Assembly: GCA_902577945.1 (NCBI GenBank)
Contig: CACHBB010000001.1
Location: 1-64,000 of the forward strand
DNA: 64,000 nucleotides
DNA from: an uncultured Alphaproteobacteria bacterium
GTDB taxonomy: Bacteria; Pseudomonadota; Alphaproteobacteria; HIMB59; GCA-002718135
Direction: 5' to 3'
The stretch's first letter is position 1; each line of letters opens with the position of its first letter. The translations under genes and the position numbers were made by a program. Positions 25,947-34,481 of this stretch are shown here, piece by piece. The notes below the pieces were generated by a model. It searched no databases. It saw only the letters and a program-made list of their open reading frames with translations, and was not told the origin of the DNA.

Positions 25947-27699
25947 TTGCGCTTTTCAGCCAATCTAATTCTTCAATCGATAACTCTTTTTTATATATAT
26001 CATAAACTTTAAGATGATATTTATTAATCCATTTAATTTCTATTTCATTTAACAGATCTCTATTAATTAAATCTTTGTCAATTGGGCACCATGAAATATT
26101 TTCAAAATAGAGATTATTATTTATATCTTCTTTAACAAGTATTAAATTTTCTATTCTTATTCCATATTCATTAAGTTTATAATAACCTGGCTCATTTGAT
26201 AGAATCATACCTGGTATTAACTCAACACTTTCAAACATTGTTTTTTTTGCGATTCTTTGAGGGGCTTCATGTACACTTAAAAAACTACCTATACCGTGTC
26301 CTGTTCCATGATCATAGTCACAGCCAATTTCATGTAAACTTTCTCTAGCTAAATAATCTATATCTGTTCCTTTTGTGCCTTTTTTAAAAATATGATTTGA
26401 TAATGAAATATGACCCTTTAGCACTCGTGTAAACATTTCTTTTTGTTCTAAAGAAGCTTTACCTAAAATTATTGTCCTAGTTATATCAGTAGTACCGTCA
26501 TAATATTGCGCACCAGAATCAACTAAATATATTTTATTATTTGAGAAATTAGTATTACTATCCTCAGTAACACGATAATGTGGAAGTGCTGCATTTTTTC
26601 CAATTGCAGATATGGTATCAAATGAAAGTGAGTGAAATAATTTGTTTTCATACCTTAAGCTTTTTAAATGTTTAGCTACAGATATTTCATTATTATTATT
26701 AATATCCATTTTATTTTTTAACCAATAAATATATTTAGTAACACTAAGACCATCTCTTATATTTGCTTTCATTGCTCCATCTTGCTCAATTTCATTTTTG
26801 ATAGCTTTTAATAAAATACATGGATTATTTAAATTTTTATAATTTATTTTTCGTTTGTCTAAAAGGTCCAGAAAGTAATATGTTGTAAAATTAAAATCTA
26901 AACCAATTGATTCAGATAAATTAATGTTGTTAAAAATTAATCCGATGTTTTCAATATTATTAATGTTTATTAAAGTTTGGATTTCCCTTTTTAGTTTTTC
27001 TGATATTGCAGACTCTTTAATATATAAAGAGTGTTTATTATTTTTTGAAATTAGAAGATAAGAATAAAGCAGCGGTGTATACTTAATATCATCTGCTCTT
27101 AAATTTAATACCCAAGCAATATTATCAAGCCCAGAAACAAAATAATGATCAATTTCATTTTCATCTAAAAATTTTTTTAAAATATCTAATTTTTCATGTC
27201 TGCTCTGACCAGCAAAACTTGTTGGGTGATCAAATATATCTGTATACTGAATATTAGGCTGATTTTCCCAAATTAAATCAACAAAATTTTTATGAATTAG
27301 TAGTAGTTGAGATTTTGAGTTTTCTAAAATTTTTTGAACTTTTTTAATTTCAATTATTGAATGAAGAATTGGATCTAATGCAATTTTTGATTTTTTTTCT
27401 AACAAAATTTTCTCTAAATCTTGCCAAAAGCTATTTAAGTGCCTTGCTTTAATTTCTTTTACATTAATTTGTTTATTAGCTTGAAAAGTATATCTTCCAT
27501 CAACATACAAGAATGCATCTGTTGGTGTTATAATTGCTCTTCCTGCCGAACCAGAAAAGTTTGTTATAAAATTTAATCTTTCAGCATTTGGAGAAATATA
27601 TTCATTTAAAAATTCATCACTTCTATTAATAACAAAAATATCGACGTTTTTTTCTTTTAATAGATTTTGTAATTTTTTTAAATTTGATTGATTGATCAT
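25933..27699 (-). CDS. Xaa-Pro aminopeptidase (three-domain M24B peptidase)
   Basis: A 588-residue creatinase-fold peptidase of the long eukaryote/alphaproteobacterium type, with two N-terminal creatinase-like domains (about 1-310) and a C-terminal M24 catalytic domain. The metal site shows VDSGAQYYDGTTDITRTI (two aspartates), HGTGHGIGSFLSVHE (two histidines), NEPGYY and IRIENL. It removes N-terminal residues preceding proline. It overlaps the start of the upstream PLP-enzyme gene by four bases (27696-27699). Confidence 0.95.
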   Translation of the reverse strand: MINQSNLKKLQNLLKEKNVDIFVINRSDEFLNEYISPNAERLNFITNFSGSAGRAIITPTDAFLYVDGRYTFQANKQINVKEIKARHLNSFWQDLEKILLEKKSKIALDPILHSIIEIKKVQKILENSKSQLLLIHKNFVDLIWENQPNIQYTDIFDHPTSFAGQSRHEKLDILKKFLDENEIDHYFVSGLDNIAWVLNLRADDIKYTPLLYSYLLISKNNKHSLYIKESAISEKLKREIQTLININNIENIGLIFNNINLSESIGLDFNFTTYYFLDLLDKRKINYKNLNNPCILLKAIKNEIEQDGAMKANIRDGLSVTKYIYWLKNKMDINNNNEISVAKHLKSLRYENKLFHSLSFDTISAIGKNAALPHYRVTEDSNTNFSNNKIYLVDSGAQYYDGTTDITRTIILGKASLEQKEMFTRVLKGHISLSNHIFKKGTKGTDIDYLARESLHEIGCDYDHGTGHGIGSFLSVHEAPQRIAKKTMFESVELIPGMILSNEPGYYKLNEYGIRIENLILVKEDINNNLYFENISWCPIDKDLINRDLLNEIEIKWINKYHLKVYDIYKKELSIEELDWLKSATSPI

Positions 27700-28661
27700 A
27701 ACTTATTAAATAAACTTAAATCAATATTACCACCAGAAATCATAACTATAATTTTTTTATTTTTAACATCAATTTTATTATTTAATACTGCTGCAGCTGC
27801 GACTGCTCCTCCTGGTTCCACAACTATTTTAAGTTGTTCAGCTAGTAAAATTATTGCCTTTGTAACTTCTTCATCAGAAACACTTAATCCTCCTTCCAGA
27901 TTATTTGAATTAATTTGAAAGGTAATATTTCCAGGTTGAGGTGCTAGAAGTGCGTCACAAAAAGATTTAGCATTTTTTTTATTTTCTATAATTTTTCCAG
28001 CTTCTAAAGATCTTTTTGTATCATCAAATTCGTCAGGCTCTACAGAATATGATTTTATATTTGGGTAAATATGTTTTAAGTATGTTGATGTTCCTGCAAT
28101 AAGCCCTCCACCTCCACAACAACATAAATACAGATCAGGTTCAATTGATTGCTCTTTCAAATCATTTACAATTTCTATAGCAGCAGTTCCCTGACCAGCA
28201 ATTATATCTTCATCATCATAGGGTTTAATTAGAGCTCTATTATCCTTCTTTTGAATTTCATTTCCTATCTCTTCTCTACTTTGAAAGTAAGTGTCATATA
28301 ATATTACCTCTGCTCCATATTTTTTTGTATTTTCAATTTTTATTTGAGGTGCAGTTTTAGGCATTATTATTTTTGCACTAATGCTATTAATCATAGATGC
28401 ATAAGCAACAGCTTGTGCATGATTACCTGATGAATATGCCACTACACCTGAGTCTTTTACACTTTCTATTAATTTTGTAATTTTATGTGTAGCTCCACGT
28501 AGTTTAAATGATCCAGTATTTTGTAAATTTTCAAGTTTAAAATAAATTTCTGCCTCTAAAAGATTATTTATGTAATCATTAGTTACCAAAGGAGTTTTTG
28601 ATACCTTTTGATTGATTAATTTATAAGCATTATCTACATTTAAATAGCTAAAATCAGTCAT
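27696..28661 (-). CDS. Serine/threonine dehydratase-family PLP enzyme without ACT domain
   Basis: A 321-residue fold-type II PLP enzyme. The Schiff-base lysine is K53 in SFKLRGA; YSSGNHAQAVAYA binds the substrate carboxylate; the phosphate loop is CGGGGLIAG near 175. The end is MISGGNIDL. Candidates are catabolic threonine dehydratase, serine dehydratase/racemase or threo-3-hydroxyaspartate ammonia-lyase; length and lack of an ACT domain exclude the biosynthetic allosteric IlvA. It is coupled to the aminopeptidase gene by a four-base overlap, fitting amino-acid salvage. Confidence 0.9.
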   Translation of the reverse strand: MTDFSYLNVDNAYKLINQKVSKTPLVTNDYINNLLEAEIYFKLENLQNTGSFKLRGATHKITKLIESVKDSGVVAYSSGNHAQAVAYASMINSISAKIIMPKTAPQIKIENTKKYGAEVILYDTYFQSREEIGNEIQKKDNRALIKPYDDEDIIAGQGTAAIEIVNDLKEQSIEPDLYLCCCGGGGLIAGTSTYLKHIYPNIKSYSVEPDEFDDTKRSLEAGKIIENKKNAKSFCDALLAPQPGNITFQINSNNLEGGLSVSDEEVTKAIILLAEQLKIVVEPGGAVAAAAVLNNKIDVKNKKIIVMISGGNIDLSLFNKL

Positions 28662-28710
28662 AATTTTAAAGTTTTACATCGTTTTAATGGAATAAACTAA
28701 AAAAAAATAT

Positions 28711-28995
28711 ATGTATATTATCATGGAACAGAACAAAGTAACTTCGCCTTGCATTAGTGTATGTAAAACTGACCCAATCTCAGGTTATTGCTATGGTTGT
28801 GGGAGAACCAATGAAGAGAAAGATATTTGGAAAGATGAAAATACTTCAAATGAATGGAAACAAAATAATTTATCTGAACTAAAATCTAGATTTTCTGATT
28901 GGCAGTTAAAGGCATTTGAAGAATCGTATAAATCTAAAGTTGAAACGGGTTTATCTCTTATTAAAAAAAAATTAGCAGAAAATCGTAAAAGTTGA
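28711..28995 (+). CDS. DUF1289 cysteine-rich small protein
   Basis: About 90-94 residues. Four cysteines in SPCISVCKTDPISGYCYGCGRT (C14, C18, C27, C30 counted from the first ATG) form the DUF1289 zinc- or iron-binding knuckle, followed by an EEKDIW turn. The remainder is a charged helix ending in Lys-rich sequence. Function unknown. ATG at 28711 or 28723 can start it; the second leaves MEQNKVTSP before the first cysteine, closer to homologues. The TGA overlaps the TTG start of the next gene. Confidence 0.85.
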   Translation: MYIIMEQNKVTSPCISVCKTDPISGYCYGCGRTNEEKDIWKDENTSNEWKQNNLSELKSRFSDWQLKAFEESYKSKVETGLSLIKKKLAENRKS

Positions 28996-29555
28996 AAAGT
29001 TTAATAATTTTTGTTTTTATTTTATTTTTTTCATTCAATCTTCAATCTCAGAATAAAATGATACTTGATAACTTAGAAACACCCGGGATTTCTTCTCAAG
29101 GTCAAAATTGGGCTTTTTTTACCGATGGAGTAATGGGTGGATTATCCCAGGGTAAAGCGATCATATCAAAAGTTAATGATATTAATTGTTATCATATGAC
29201 AGGAAATGTCACGACTGAAAATAACGGCGGCTTTATACAAATAAGAAATCAATTAAAACCTTCAATATCAACAGAAGAGTTTGAGGGTGTTTATTTTAGG
29301 GTGTTTGGTAATAATGAAGAGTATTCAATTCATATAAGAACAGCTCTGACGATGGCTCCATGGCAATATTATAAATATAGTTTTAAAACTAATTCTGAAT
29401 GGACAGTAATAAAAGCTCCATTTAGTGAATTTGAAAAATCTAACGTCTATCAGCCAAAAAAACTTGTAGGTCAGAAGATTAAATCATTAGGACTTGTTGC
29501 TGGATTTAAAGACTTTCAAGCAGATATATGTTTATCGGAAATTGGATTTTATTAA
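28992..29555 (+). CDS. CIA30 (NDUFAF1-like) domain protein with signal peptide, TTG start
   Basis: A 187-residue protein. The CIA30 core is clear: LETPGISSQGQNWAFFTDGV, then MGGLSQGKAII, TGNVTTENNGGFIQIR, and a C-terminal GLVAGFKDFQADICL. The mitochondrial homologue helps assemble complex I; bacterial members are mostly uncharacterised. A TTG start gives KSLIIFVFILFFSFNLQSQ, a good signal peptide; the next ATG lies after it and would remove it. TTG overlaps the preceding TGA (TTGA). Export suggests a periplasmic sugar-binding-like beta-jelly-roll role rather than a matrix-type assembly role. Confidence 0.82.
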   Translation: MKSLIIFVFILFFSFNLQSQNKMILDNLETPGISSQGQNWAFFTDGVMGGLSQGKAIISKVNDINCYHMTGNVTTENNGGFIQIRNQLKPSISTEEFEGVYFRVFGNNEEYSIHIRTALTMAPWQYYKYSFKTNSEWTVIKAPFSEFEKSNVYQPKKLVGQKIKSLGLVAGFKDFQADICLSEIGFY

Positions 29556-30286
29556 TAATCTATTTTGATCAAATATAATCCTTCAGGTGGTGCAGTGACA
29601 CCGGCATATTCTCTTTTTCTTGATTGAATAATTTCTTTGATAGATTTGTCTATTTTTTTTAATCCAATATCGACTAGTGTACCAACCATAATTCTTACTT
29701 GAGAATGTAAAAAAGATTTAGCTGATATTAAAAAACTTATTTCATCATTATTAAATTTTATATCTAATGAATTAATTGATTTAATTGCTGATTTAGATTG
29801 GCAGTTTATTGATCTAAATGCAGATAAATCAAATTTACCTATAAATTGTTGTGATTGATCTTGAATTATTTTTACATCAATTTTTTTATGAACACACCAG
29901 ACTTTGTTTTGCTCTAACGTGATTGGCGATCTTCTATTTAATATCTTGTACTCATACCACCTTAATTTAGCTGAAAATCTAGAATTAAAATCTTTATCAA
30001 CTTCTTCAGCATGTAAAATAGAAATTGGTTGAGGTCTTAGATAATGATTAATGCCATCTCTAATAGTGTCAGTATCGAAATGTTGTTCTATTTCAAAATT
30101 GGCCACTTGCCCTCTTGCGTGAACACCTGCATCTGTTCGACCAGCTCCAAATAATATTATTTTTTGTTTTGATAGTTTTTCTATTGCCTCTTCAACCAAT
30201 TGCTGAATAGAAGGGCCATTTTCTTGACGTTGCCAGCCAACATAGTTAGTCCCATCATATTCTAATGTTATCTTATAGTTAGGCAT
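29552..30286 (-). CDS. truA: tRNA pseudouridine(38-40) synthase
   Basis: Modifies the anticodon stem of many tRNAs. The catalytic Asp52 sits in GAGRTDAGVHA (47-57). The N-terminal YDGTNYVGWQRQ and the late RIMVGTLVDIG are typical. Length is 244. It overlaps fmt by eight bases, so def-fmt-truA are coexpressed, a common alphaproteobacterial arrangement. Confidence 0.96.
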   Translation of the reverse strand: MPNYKITLEYDGTNYVGWQRQENGPSIQQLVEEAIEKLSKQKIILFGAGRTDAGVHARGQVANFEIEQHFDTDTIRDGINHYLRPQPISILHAEEVDKDFNSRFSAKLRWYEYKILNRRSPITLEQNKVWCVHKKIDVKIIQDQSQQFIGKFDLSAFRSINCQSKSAIKSINSLDIKFNNDEISFLISAKSFLHSQVRIMVGTLVDIGLKKIDKSIKEIIQSRKREYAGVTAPPEGLYLIKIDY

Positions 30287-31202
30287 TTATTATTTCATTA
30301 ATCTTAAAGCTATAACCACGAAGAAAATCATCTTTAGTAATAATATTTTTACCTTCTCTTTGTAAAATTAGTGGCTCAATACTTCCGTCGTTACAGCCAA
30401 TATCAAAACTATAATTAATAATTGTTGATGGATTACCATTAGAATTTGATTTTCTAGCTTTTATAATCTTAATTCTTTCATTTTGTATAGTAAACCAAGC
30501 CCCAGGTTTAGGTGAATGAGCTCTTATAAGATTTAAAACTTCATTTACTGGTTTATTAAAATCAATTTTTCTATCTTCTGAAGAAATTTTATTTGCATAA
30601 GTAGCATAATTATCATCCTGATTTGAATAAGATATATTTTTATCAAAAATTAGTGAGATAGTTTTAACTAATAATTTTATTCCAACTTTTGTTAATTTTT
30701 CACTTAATGAATTTTTGTTATCATCATGTTCTATATCTACTTTTTTTTGGTTTATAATTGGTCCAGCATCTAATTTTTCTATTATTTTTATTATTGATAT
30801 ACCAGTCCTTTTATCTCCATTCATTAGAGAATGTTCTATTGGAGCTGCACCTCTCCATCTTGGCAATAGAGATACGTGAATATTAATACATCCAAATGAT
30901 GGAATATCTAAAATTTCTTTTGGTAGTATTTTGCCATATGCCATAACAATAATAAGATCAGGATTTAAATTTTTAATTATCTGAATAGTATTTTTATCAA
31001 AAGTGTTTGGACAAAAAACTTCAATATTATTTTTGTCTGCAAGTTGATGGACCTCAGACTCAATTATCTTCATACCTCTAGATTTTTTTTTTGGAGGTTG
31101 AGAAAATACAGCAGAAATAACAAAATTATTTTTAATTAAGACTTCAAGATAATCAGAAGCTATTTTTGGTGAACCCATAAAAATTATTTTTTTATCATTC
31201 AT
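30279..31202 (-). CDS. fmt: Methionyl-tRNA formyltransferase
   Basis: Formylates initiator Met-tRNA with 10-formyl-THF. The N-terminal domain shows INIHVSLLPRWRGAAPIEH with the catalytic Asn/His pair, then GISIIKIIEKLDAGPI. A C-terminal OB-like domain (about 205-307) contains RAHSPKPGAWFT. Length is 307. It overlaps def by four bases; the enzyme that adds the formyl group is thus coupled to the one that removes it. Confidence 0.96.
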   Translation of the reverse strand: MNDKKIIFMGSPKIASDYLEVLIKNNFVISAVFSQPPKKKSRGMKIIESEVHQLADKNNIEVFCPNTFDKNTIQIIKNLNPDLIIVMAYGKILPKEILDIPSFGCINIHVSLLPRWRGAAPIEHSLMNGDKRTGISIIKIIEKLDAGPIINQKKVDIEHDDNKNSLSEKLTKVGIKLLVKTISLIFDKNISYSNQDDNYATYANKISSEDRKIDFNKPVNEVLNLIRAHSPKPGAWFTIQNERIKIIKARKSNSNGNPSTIINYSFDIGCNDGSIEPLILQREGKNIITKDDFLRGYSFKINEIINA

Positions 31203-31711
31203 TTTTTTTTATTCTTTAAAAATTTTTGTACTTTTTTAATCATTATATTCCTTTTTAATGAAGAAAGATAATCAACAAATAACTTCCCGGAAAGATGATC
31301 GATTTCATGTTGTAAAATTCTTGACTCTACACCACTAACTTCTTTTTTTATTAATTTGTTATTTTCATCTAAATATTCAACTACAATATTTTGAGGTCTT
31401 TCTATTTCTGCAAATTGTTCGGGTAGTGATAAACAACCCTCTTCCATAATTATTTTTTCTTCAGAATAATAAGTGATATTAGGATTAAACAATGTATAAT
31501 TTATCTCTTTTTTAGTTTCTTGATCTACAAAAAAAATTGTTACTATTTGTTTTAGAATTCCAATTTGATTAGCTGCAAGACCAACTCCTGGTGCTTTTAA
31601 CATTATTTGCATCATTGTTTTGGCAATTTCTTTTTCAGCAGTACCAACAGATTGAATTTTATCAGCTTTTTGACGCAAAAGTGGATCAGGAACATAAATA
31701 AGATTTTGCAT
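31199..31711 (-). CDS. def: Peptide deformylase
   Basis: Removes the formyl group from nascent chains. The three motifs are GVGLAANQIG (42-51), EGCLSLP with metal ligand C93, and QHEIDHLSG with H135, E136 and H139. Length (170) is normal. It heads the def-fmt-truA unit, five bases downstream of recR. Confidence 0.97.
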   Translation of the reverse strand: MQNLIYVPDPLLRQKADKIQSVGTAEKEIAKTMMQIMLKAPGVGLAANQIGILKQIVTIFFVDQETKKEINYTLFNPNITYYSEEKIIMEEGCLSLPEQFAEIERPQNIVVEYLDENNKLIKKEVSGVESRILQHEIDHLSGKLFVDYLSSLKRNIMIKKVQKFLKNKKK

Positions 31712-31716
31712 GCTTG

Positions 31717-32316
31717 TTAAATTATTTTTTTTCTGGATTTGAATGCCGTGTTTAAAGTATTCTCATCAAGATAATGTACTTCACCACCCATTGGTATTCC
31801 TTGTGCTAAACGTGTAACATTTAAATCTTTAAATTTTTCAAGTTTATCAGCGATTACAAAAGAAGTGGTTTGTCCTTCAATCGTAGTGCTTAATGCTAGT
31901 ATTATTTCTTTAACATGATTTTTTTCAATTCTATTTAGTAACTTTTGTATTCTTAATTCATCTGTTCCTATTCCTTGTATAGCAGAAAGAGTACCGCCTA
32001 GCACATGATATAAGCCTTTATAAATACCAATCTTTTCGAATGTCCATAAATCTGAGACATCTTCTATTATACAAATCATGCTTTGATCCCTTGAATTCTT
32101 AGAACATATATTACATGGGTCCTCCATATCTATATTACCGCAGTTACTGCATTCTTTTATTTTTTCATATGAAAGTTTTAGGCTGTTAATTAAGGATGAT
32201 AAATTTTTATTTTTATTTTTTAATAAAAATAATGCTATTCTTTGGGCTGATCGCCTGCCTAGCCCAGGAAGTTTAGAAATATCATTAATCAATTTATCTA
32301 GAGGAGATTGTTCCAT
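31717..32316 (-). CDS. recR: Recombination protein RecR
   Basis: Works with RecO/RecF to load RecA at gaps. The helix-hairpin-helix LPGLGRRSAQRIA (16-28) is followed by a C4 zinc finger (C56, C59, C68, C71) and a Toprim domain starting near 80 with MICIIED. The Walker-B-like LALSTTIEGQTT and RLAQGIPMGGEVHYLDE complete it. Length is 199. It follows ybaB by three bases in the classic dnaX-ybaB-recR order. Confidence 0.97.
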   Translation of the reverse strand: MEQSPLDKLINDISKLPGLGRRSAQRIALFLLKNKNKNLSSLINSLKLSYEKIKECSNCGNIDMEDPCNICSKNSRDQSMICIIEDVSDLWTFEKIGIYKGLYHVLGGTLSAIQGIGTDELRIQKLLNRIEKNHVKEIILALSTTIEGQTTSFVIADKLEKFKDLNVTRLAQGIPMGGEVHYLDENTLNTAFKSRKKII

Positions 32317-32319
32317 AGA

Positions 32320-32643
32320 TCAAAATGGAAATTTCATTCCAGGAGGCATGGGTAACCCTCCTGTTAGAGATTTCATTTCTTCATTAGCAGCTGTTTCTCC
32401 TTTTTCTTTTGCATCATTTATTGCAGCAGTTATTAAATCTTCGAGTATTTCTTTCTCATCCAATTTTACTAAACTATCATCGATAGATATTCTTTTAAAA
32501 GATCCTTTAGCCGTAGCAATTACTTTGACTAACCCGCCACCAGATTCGCCTTCTACTTCAATATCATTTAATTTTTGTTGAGCTTCAGCCATTTTTTTTT
32601 GTAATTGCTGAGCTTGTTTCATCATATTTCCAATGTTTACCAT
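32320..32643 (-). CDS. ybaB: YbaB/EbfC nucleoid-associated protein
   Basis: A 107-residue DNA-binding protein. It has an N-terminal helix rich in Gln/Lys (MMKQAQQLQKKMAEAQQ), a beta hairpin around GGGLVKVIATAKG, then a C-terminal helix and GGLPMPPGMKFPF, the usual alphaproteobacterial ending. It binds DNA as a dimer and compacts the nucleoid. Its start shares base 32643 with the end of dnaX. Confidence 0.95.
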   Translation of the reverse strand: MVNIGNMMKQAQQLQKKMAEAQQKLNDIEVEGESGGGLVKVIATAKGSFKRISIDDSLVKLDEKEILEDLITAAINDAKEKGETAANEEMKSLTGGLPMPPGMKFPF

Positions 32644-34331
32644 TATTTCTCCCTTTTTAGATTTAAATCAATTTTGTCATCAATACTATTAACATCTGCT
32701 AATTCTGTAATAGAATGAATTTTACTTTCAGGAAATTCTTTAAGAATTCTTTTTATGTTTGGGTTATTTTTCATAATTTCAATCTCTTTCTGTTGCAAAA
32801 TAATATCTTCTTCATATAAACTTTTTCCAATATTGCTATTAGAAGATTTTATTTGCCATATTCTACCTGTCCAAGTTGAAATCATTTTGCCTACATTTCT
32901 GTTAAAAGATTTATCATGAATATTATCTGTATTCAAAACTACTTCCCCCTGCTTAAAAGATATTAATTTAACATCATTGTACAATTTTGTGTGAAGAAGC
33001 CCTTCTCTATTTTTAAAAAATAATTCAACAAAATGTCTATAATTTTTTATATCTTTATGTTTATTTAATTGCTTATTATGATCTTCTACACTTGGATCTT
33101 TCTGAAAGTTCAATACTTTATTTGAATTATCTTTATCACTAGAGTGATCAAAACTTTGTTCTTTTGTTGATTCATTTTGCTCTTTTTTTGTAATATTTTT
33201 TAATAAATCATCAGGACTAGAACCATCAAATAAGTAAATTATTCTTAGAATCAACATTTCACCATGTTGATACAAATGAAAGCCATTTTGCAATTCTTGA
33301 AAACCCTTAAATAGTATTTGCCATATAATATTCAAATTATTTAAACTTAAATTAGCAGACATTTCTACACCCCTTGATCTTTCAAGCTCAGGTATATAAA
33401 TATCATCTCTTAGGTTTGGTGCAATTTTCATTTGAGTTAAAAAATGAACTACATTTATGAGCTCATCAAAAATCATAGTTACATCGGCTCCAAGATCATA
33501 AAGCTCTTTGTATAAATTTAATGATTCTAAAGATTGGCCTTTTAAAATACTTTCTAATAAATCAAAAATTTTTTCTCTTTCTGCAAGACCTAACATTTTT
33601 ATTATTGCTTTGGCATCAATTTTCATATCTCTGTTTGTTATAGCTTGATCAAGAAGGCTTAAACCATCTCTAATAGATCCATCTGCAGATCGTACAATTA
33701 AAGATATTGCATCTTTTTCAATATCTATTTCTTCTTTAGAAGCTATATTTATTAAATGCTCGGTAAGAGCTTTATTTTCAATTCTTAATAAATCAAATCT
33801 TTGACATCTTGATAAAACAGTAATTGGTATTTTTTTTACTTCGGTTGTAGCAAAAATAAATTTTACATGGTCCGGGGGTTCTTCTAAAGTTTTCAAGAGT
33901 GCGTTAAATGCACTTTTTGAAAGCATATGTACTTCATCTATTATAAAAATTTTGTATTTACCTATAATAGGTTTATATTTTATATTATCTATAATCTCTC
34001 TAACATCATCAACGCCTGTGTTGGAAGCTGCATCCATTTCAATTACGTCTAAATTACTGTCTACTCCTGTAGACATACAAGAGTCACACTTTCCACATGG
34101 TTCACAGCTATTTGTTTCTCTGTCTTGACAATTAATACTCATTGCAATTAACCTTGCAGTAGATGTTTTTCCAACACCTCTAACACCTGTTAAAATATAA
34201 GCGTGTGCTAACCGATCATTATTTATAGCACTTGATAGAATTTGAACTAGCACATCCTGACCAATTAAATCTTTAAATTTCTGTGGTCTGTATTTTCTAG
34301 CTAAAACTTTATATTCTATATTTTCATTCAT
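32643..34331 (-). CDS. dnaX: DNA polymerase III tau/gamma subunit
   Basis: Clamp-loader ATPase. The frame stays open upstream to 34406, but that stretch is the SRP RNA gene; the ATG at 34331, starting MNENIEYKVLARKYRP, is the natural start (562 residues). The Walker A motif is GVRGVGKT (49-56), a four-cysteine zinc module follows near 68-83, and IIDEVHMLS is Walker B. After the AAA+ core and collar (about residue 378) comes a low-complexity linker, then a C-terminal tau-like region. A7 and A6 runs at the core/linker boundary could allow a shorter gamma product. Confidence 0.94.
   Translation of the reverse strand: MNENIEYKVLARKYRPQKFKDLIGQDVLVQILSSAINNDRLAHAYILTGVRGVGKTSTARLIAMSINCQDRETNSCEPCGKCDSCMSTGVDSNLDVIEMDAASNTGVDDVREIIDNIKYKPIIGKYKIFIIDEVHMLSKSAFNALLKTLEEPPDHVKFIFATTEVKKIPITVLSRCQRFDLLRIENKALTEHLINIASKEEIDIEKDAISLIVRSADGSIRDGLSLLDQAITNRDMKIDAKAIIKMLGLAEREKIFDLLESILKGQSLESLNLYKELYDLGADVTMIFDELINVVHFLTQMKIAPNLRDDIYIPELERSRGVEMSANLSLNNLNIIWQILFKGFQELQNGFHLYQHGEMLILRIIYLFDGSSPDDLLKNITKKEQNESTKEQSFDHSSDKDNSNKVLNFQKDPSVEDHNKQLNKHKDIKNYRHFVELFFKNREGLLHTKLYNDVKLISFKQGEVVLNTDNIHDKSFNRNVGKMISTWTGRIWQIKSSNSNIGKSLYEEDIILQQKEIEIMKNNPNIKRILKEFPESKIHSITELADVNSIDDKIDLNLKREK
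33172..33210 (-). promoter_or_regulatory. dnaX: Candidate recoding/slippage site in dnaX
   Basis: On the minus strand the message reads TTA AAA AAT ATT ACA AAA AAA GAG in frame, offering the heptamers A AAA AAT and A AAA AAA. A -1 shift at either site reaches a TGA at 33172-33174, giving a product of about 385 residues that ends just after the AAA+ core and collar, where gamma-type products end. No strong downstream stem is within 10 bases; a weak 5-bp hairpin lies about 34 bases further. AT bias makes such runs common, so this is a candidate only. Confidence 0.3.
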
Positions 34332-34339
34332 AATAATTT

Positions 34340-34431
34340 GTGGAAGGTTATAGACCCGAATAATATTGTTACAGCTGCTTCTTTTCAGATCTGACTGGAT
34401 TGGCAAGTTATTCGCCCCAAACCTTCCTCGA
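34340..34431 (-). ncRNA. ffs: Signal recognition particle RNA (small bacterial type)
   Basis: Reading the minus strand, the outer stem GGAAGGUU (34427-34420) pairs perfectly with AACCUUCC (34349-34342). A second stem, CGAAUAA, pairs with UUAUUCG. The apical domain IV reads GUCAGAUCUGAAAAGAAGCAG, the SRP signature with a GAAA tetraloop in place of the commoner GGAA. There is no Alu domain, as expected for Gram-negatives. It scaffolds Ffh and FtsY for cotranslational targeting. ffs directly upstream of dnaX is a known arrangement; the dnaX ATG is nine bases past the annotated end. A -10-like TATATT lies at 34434-34439 on the same strand. Ends are approximate. Confidence 0.92.
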
Positions 34432-34481
34432 CTAATATAACACTATTGTAGAGAAAACATAAATAGACTTTTTAAATAAGA

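Noticed and set aside
34332-34406. Upstream in-frame extension of dnaX with an alternative start
   Set aside because: These bases are the 3' half of the SRP RNA gene, and homologous DnaX proteins start at the conserved VLARKYRP region reached from the ATG at 34331.
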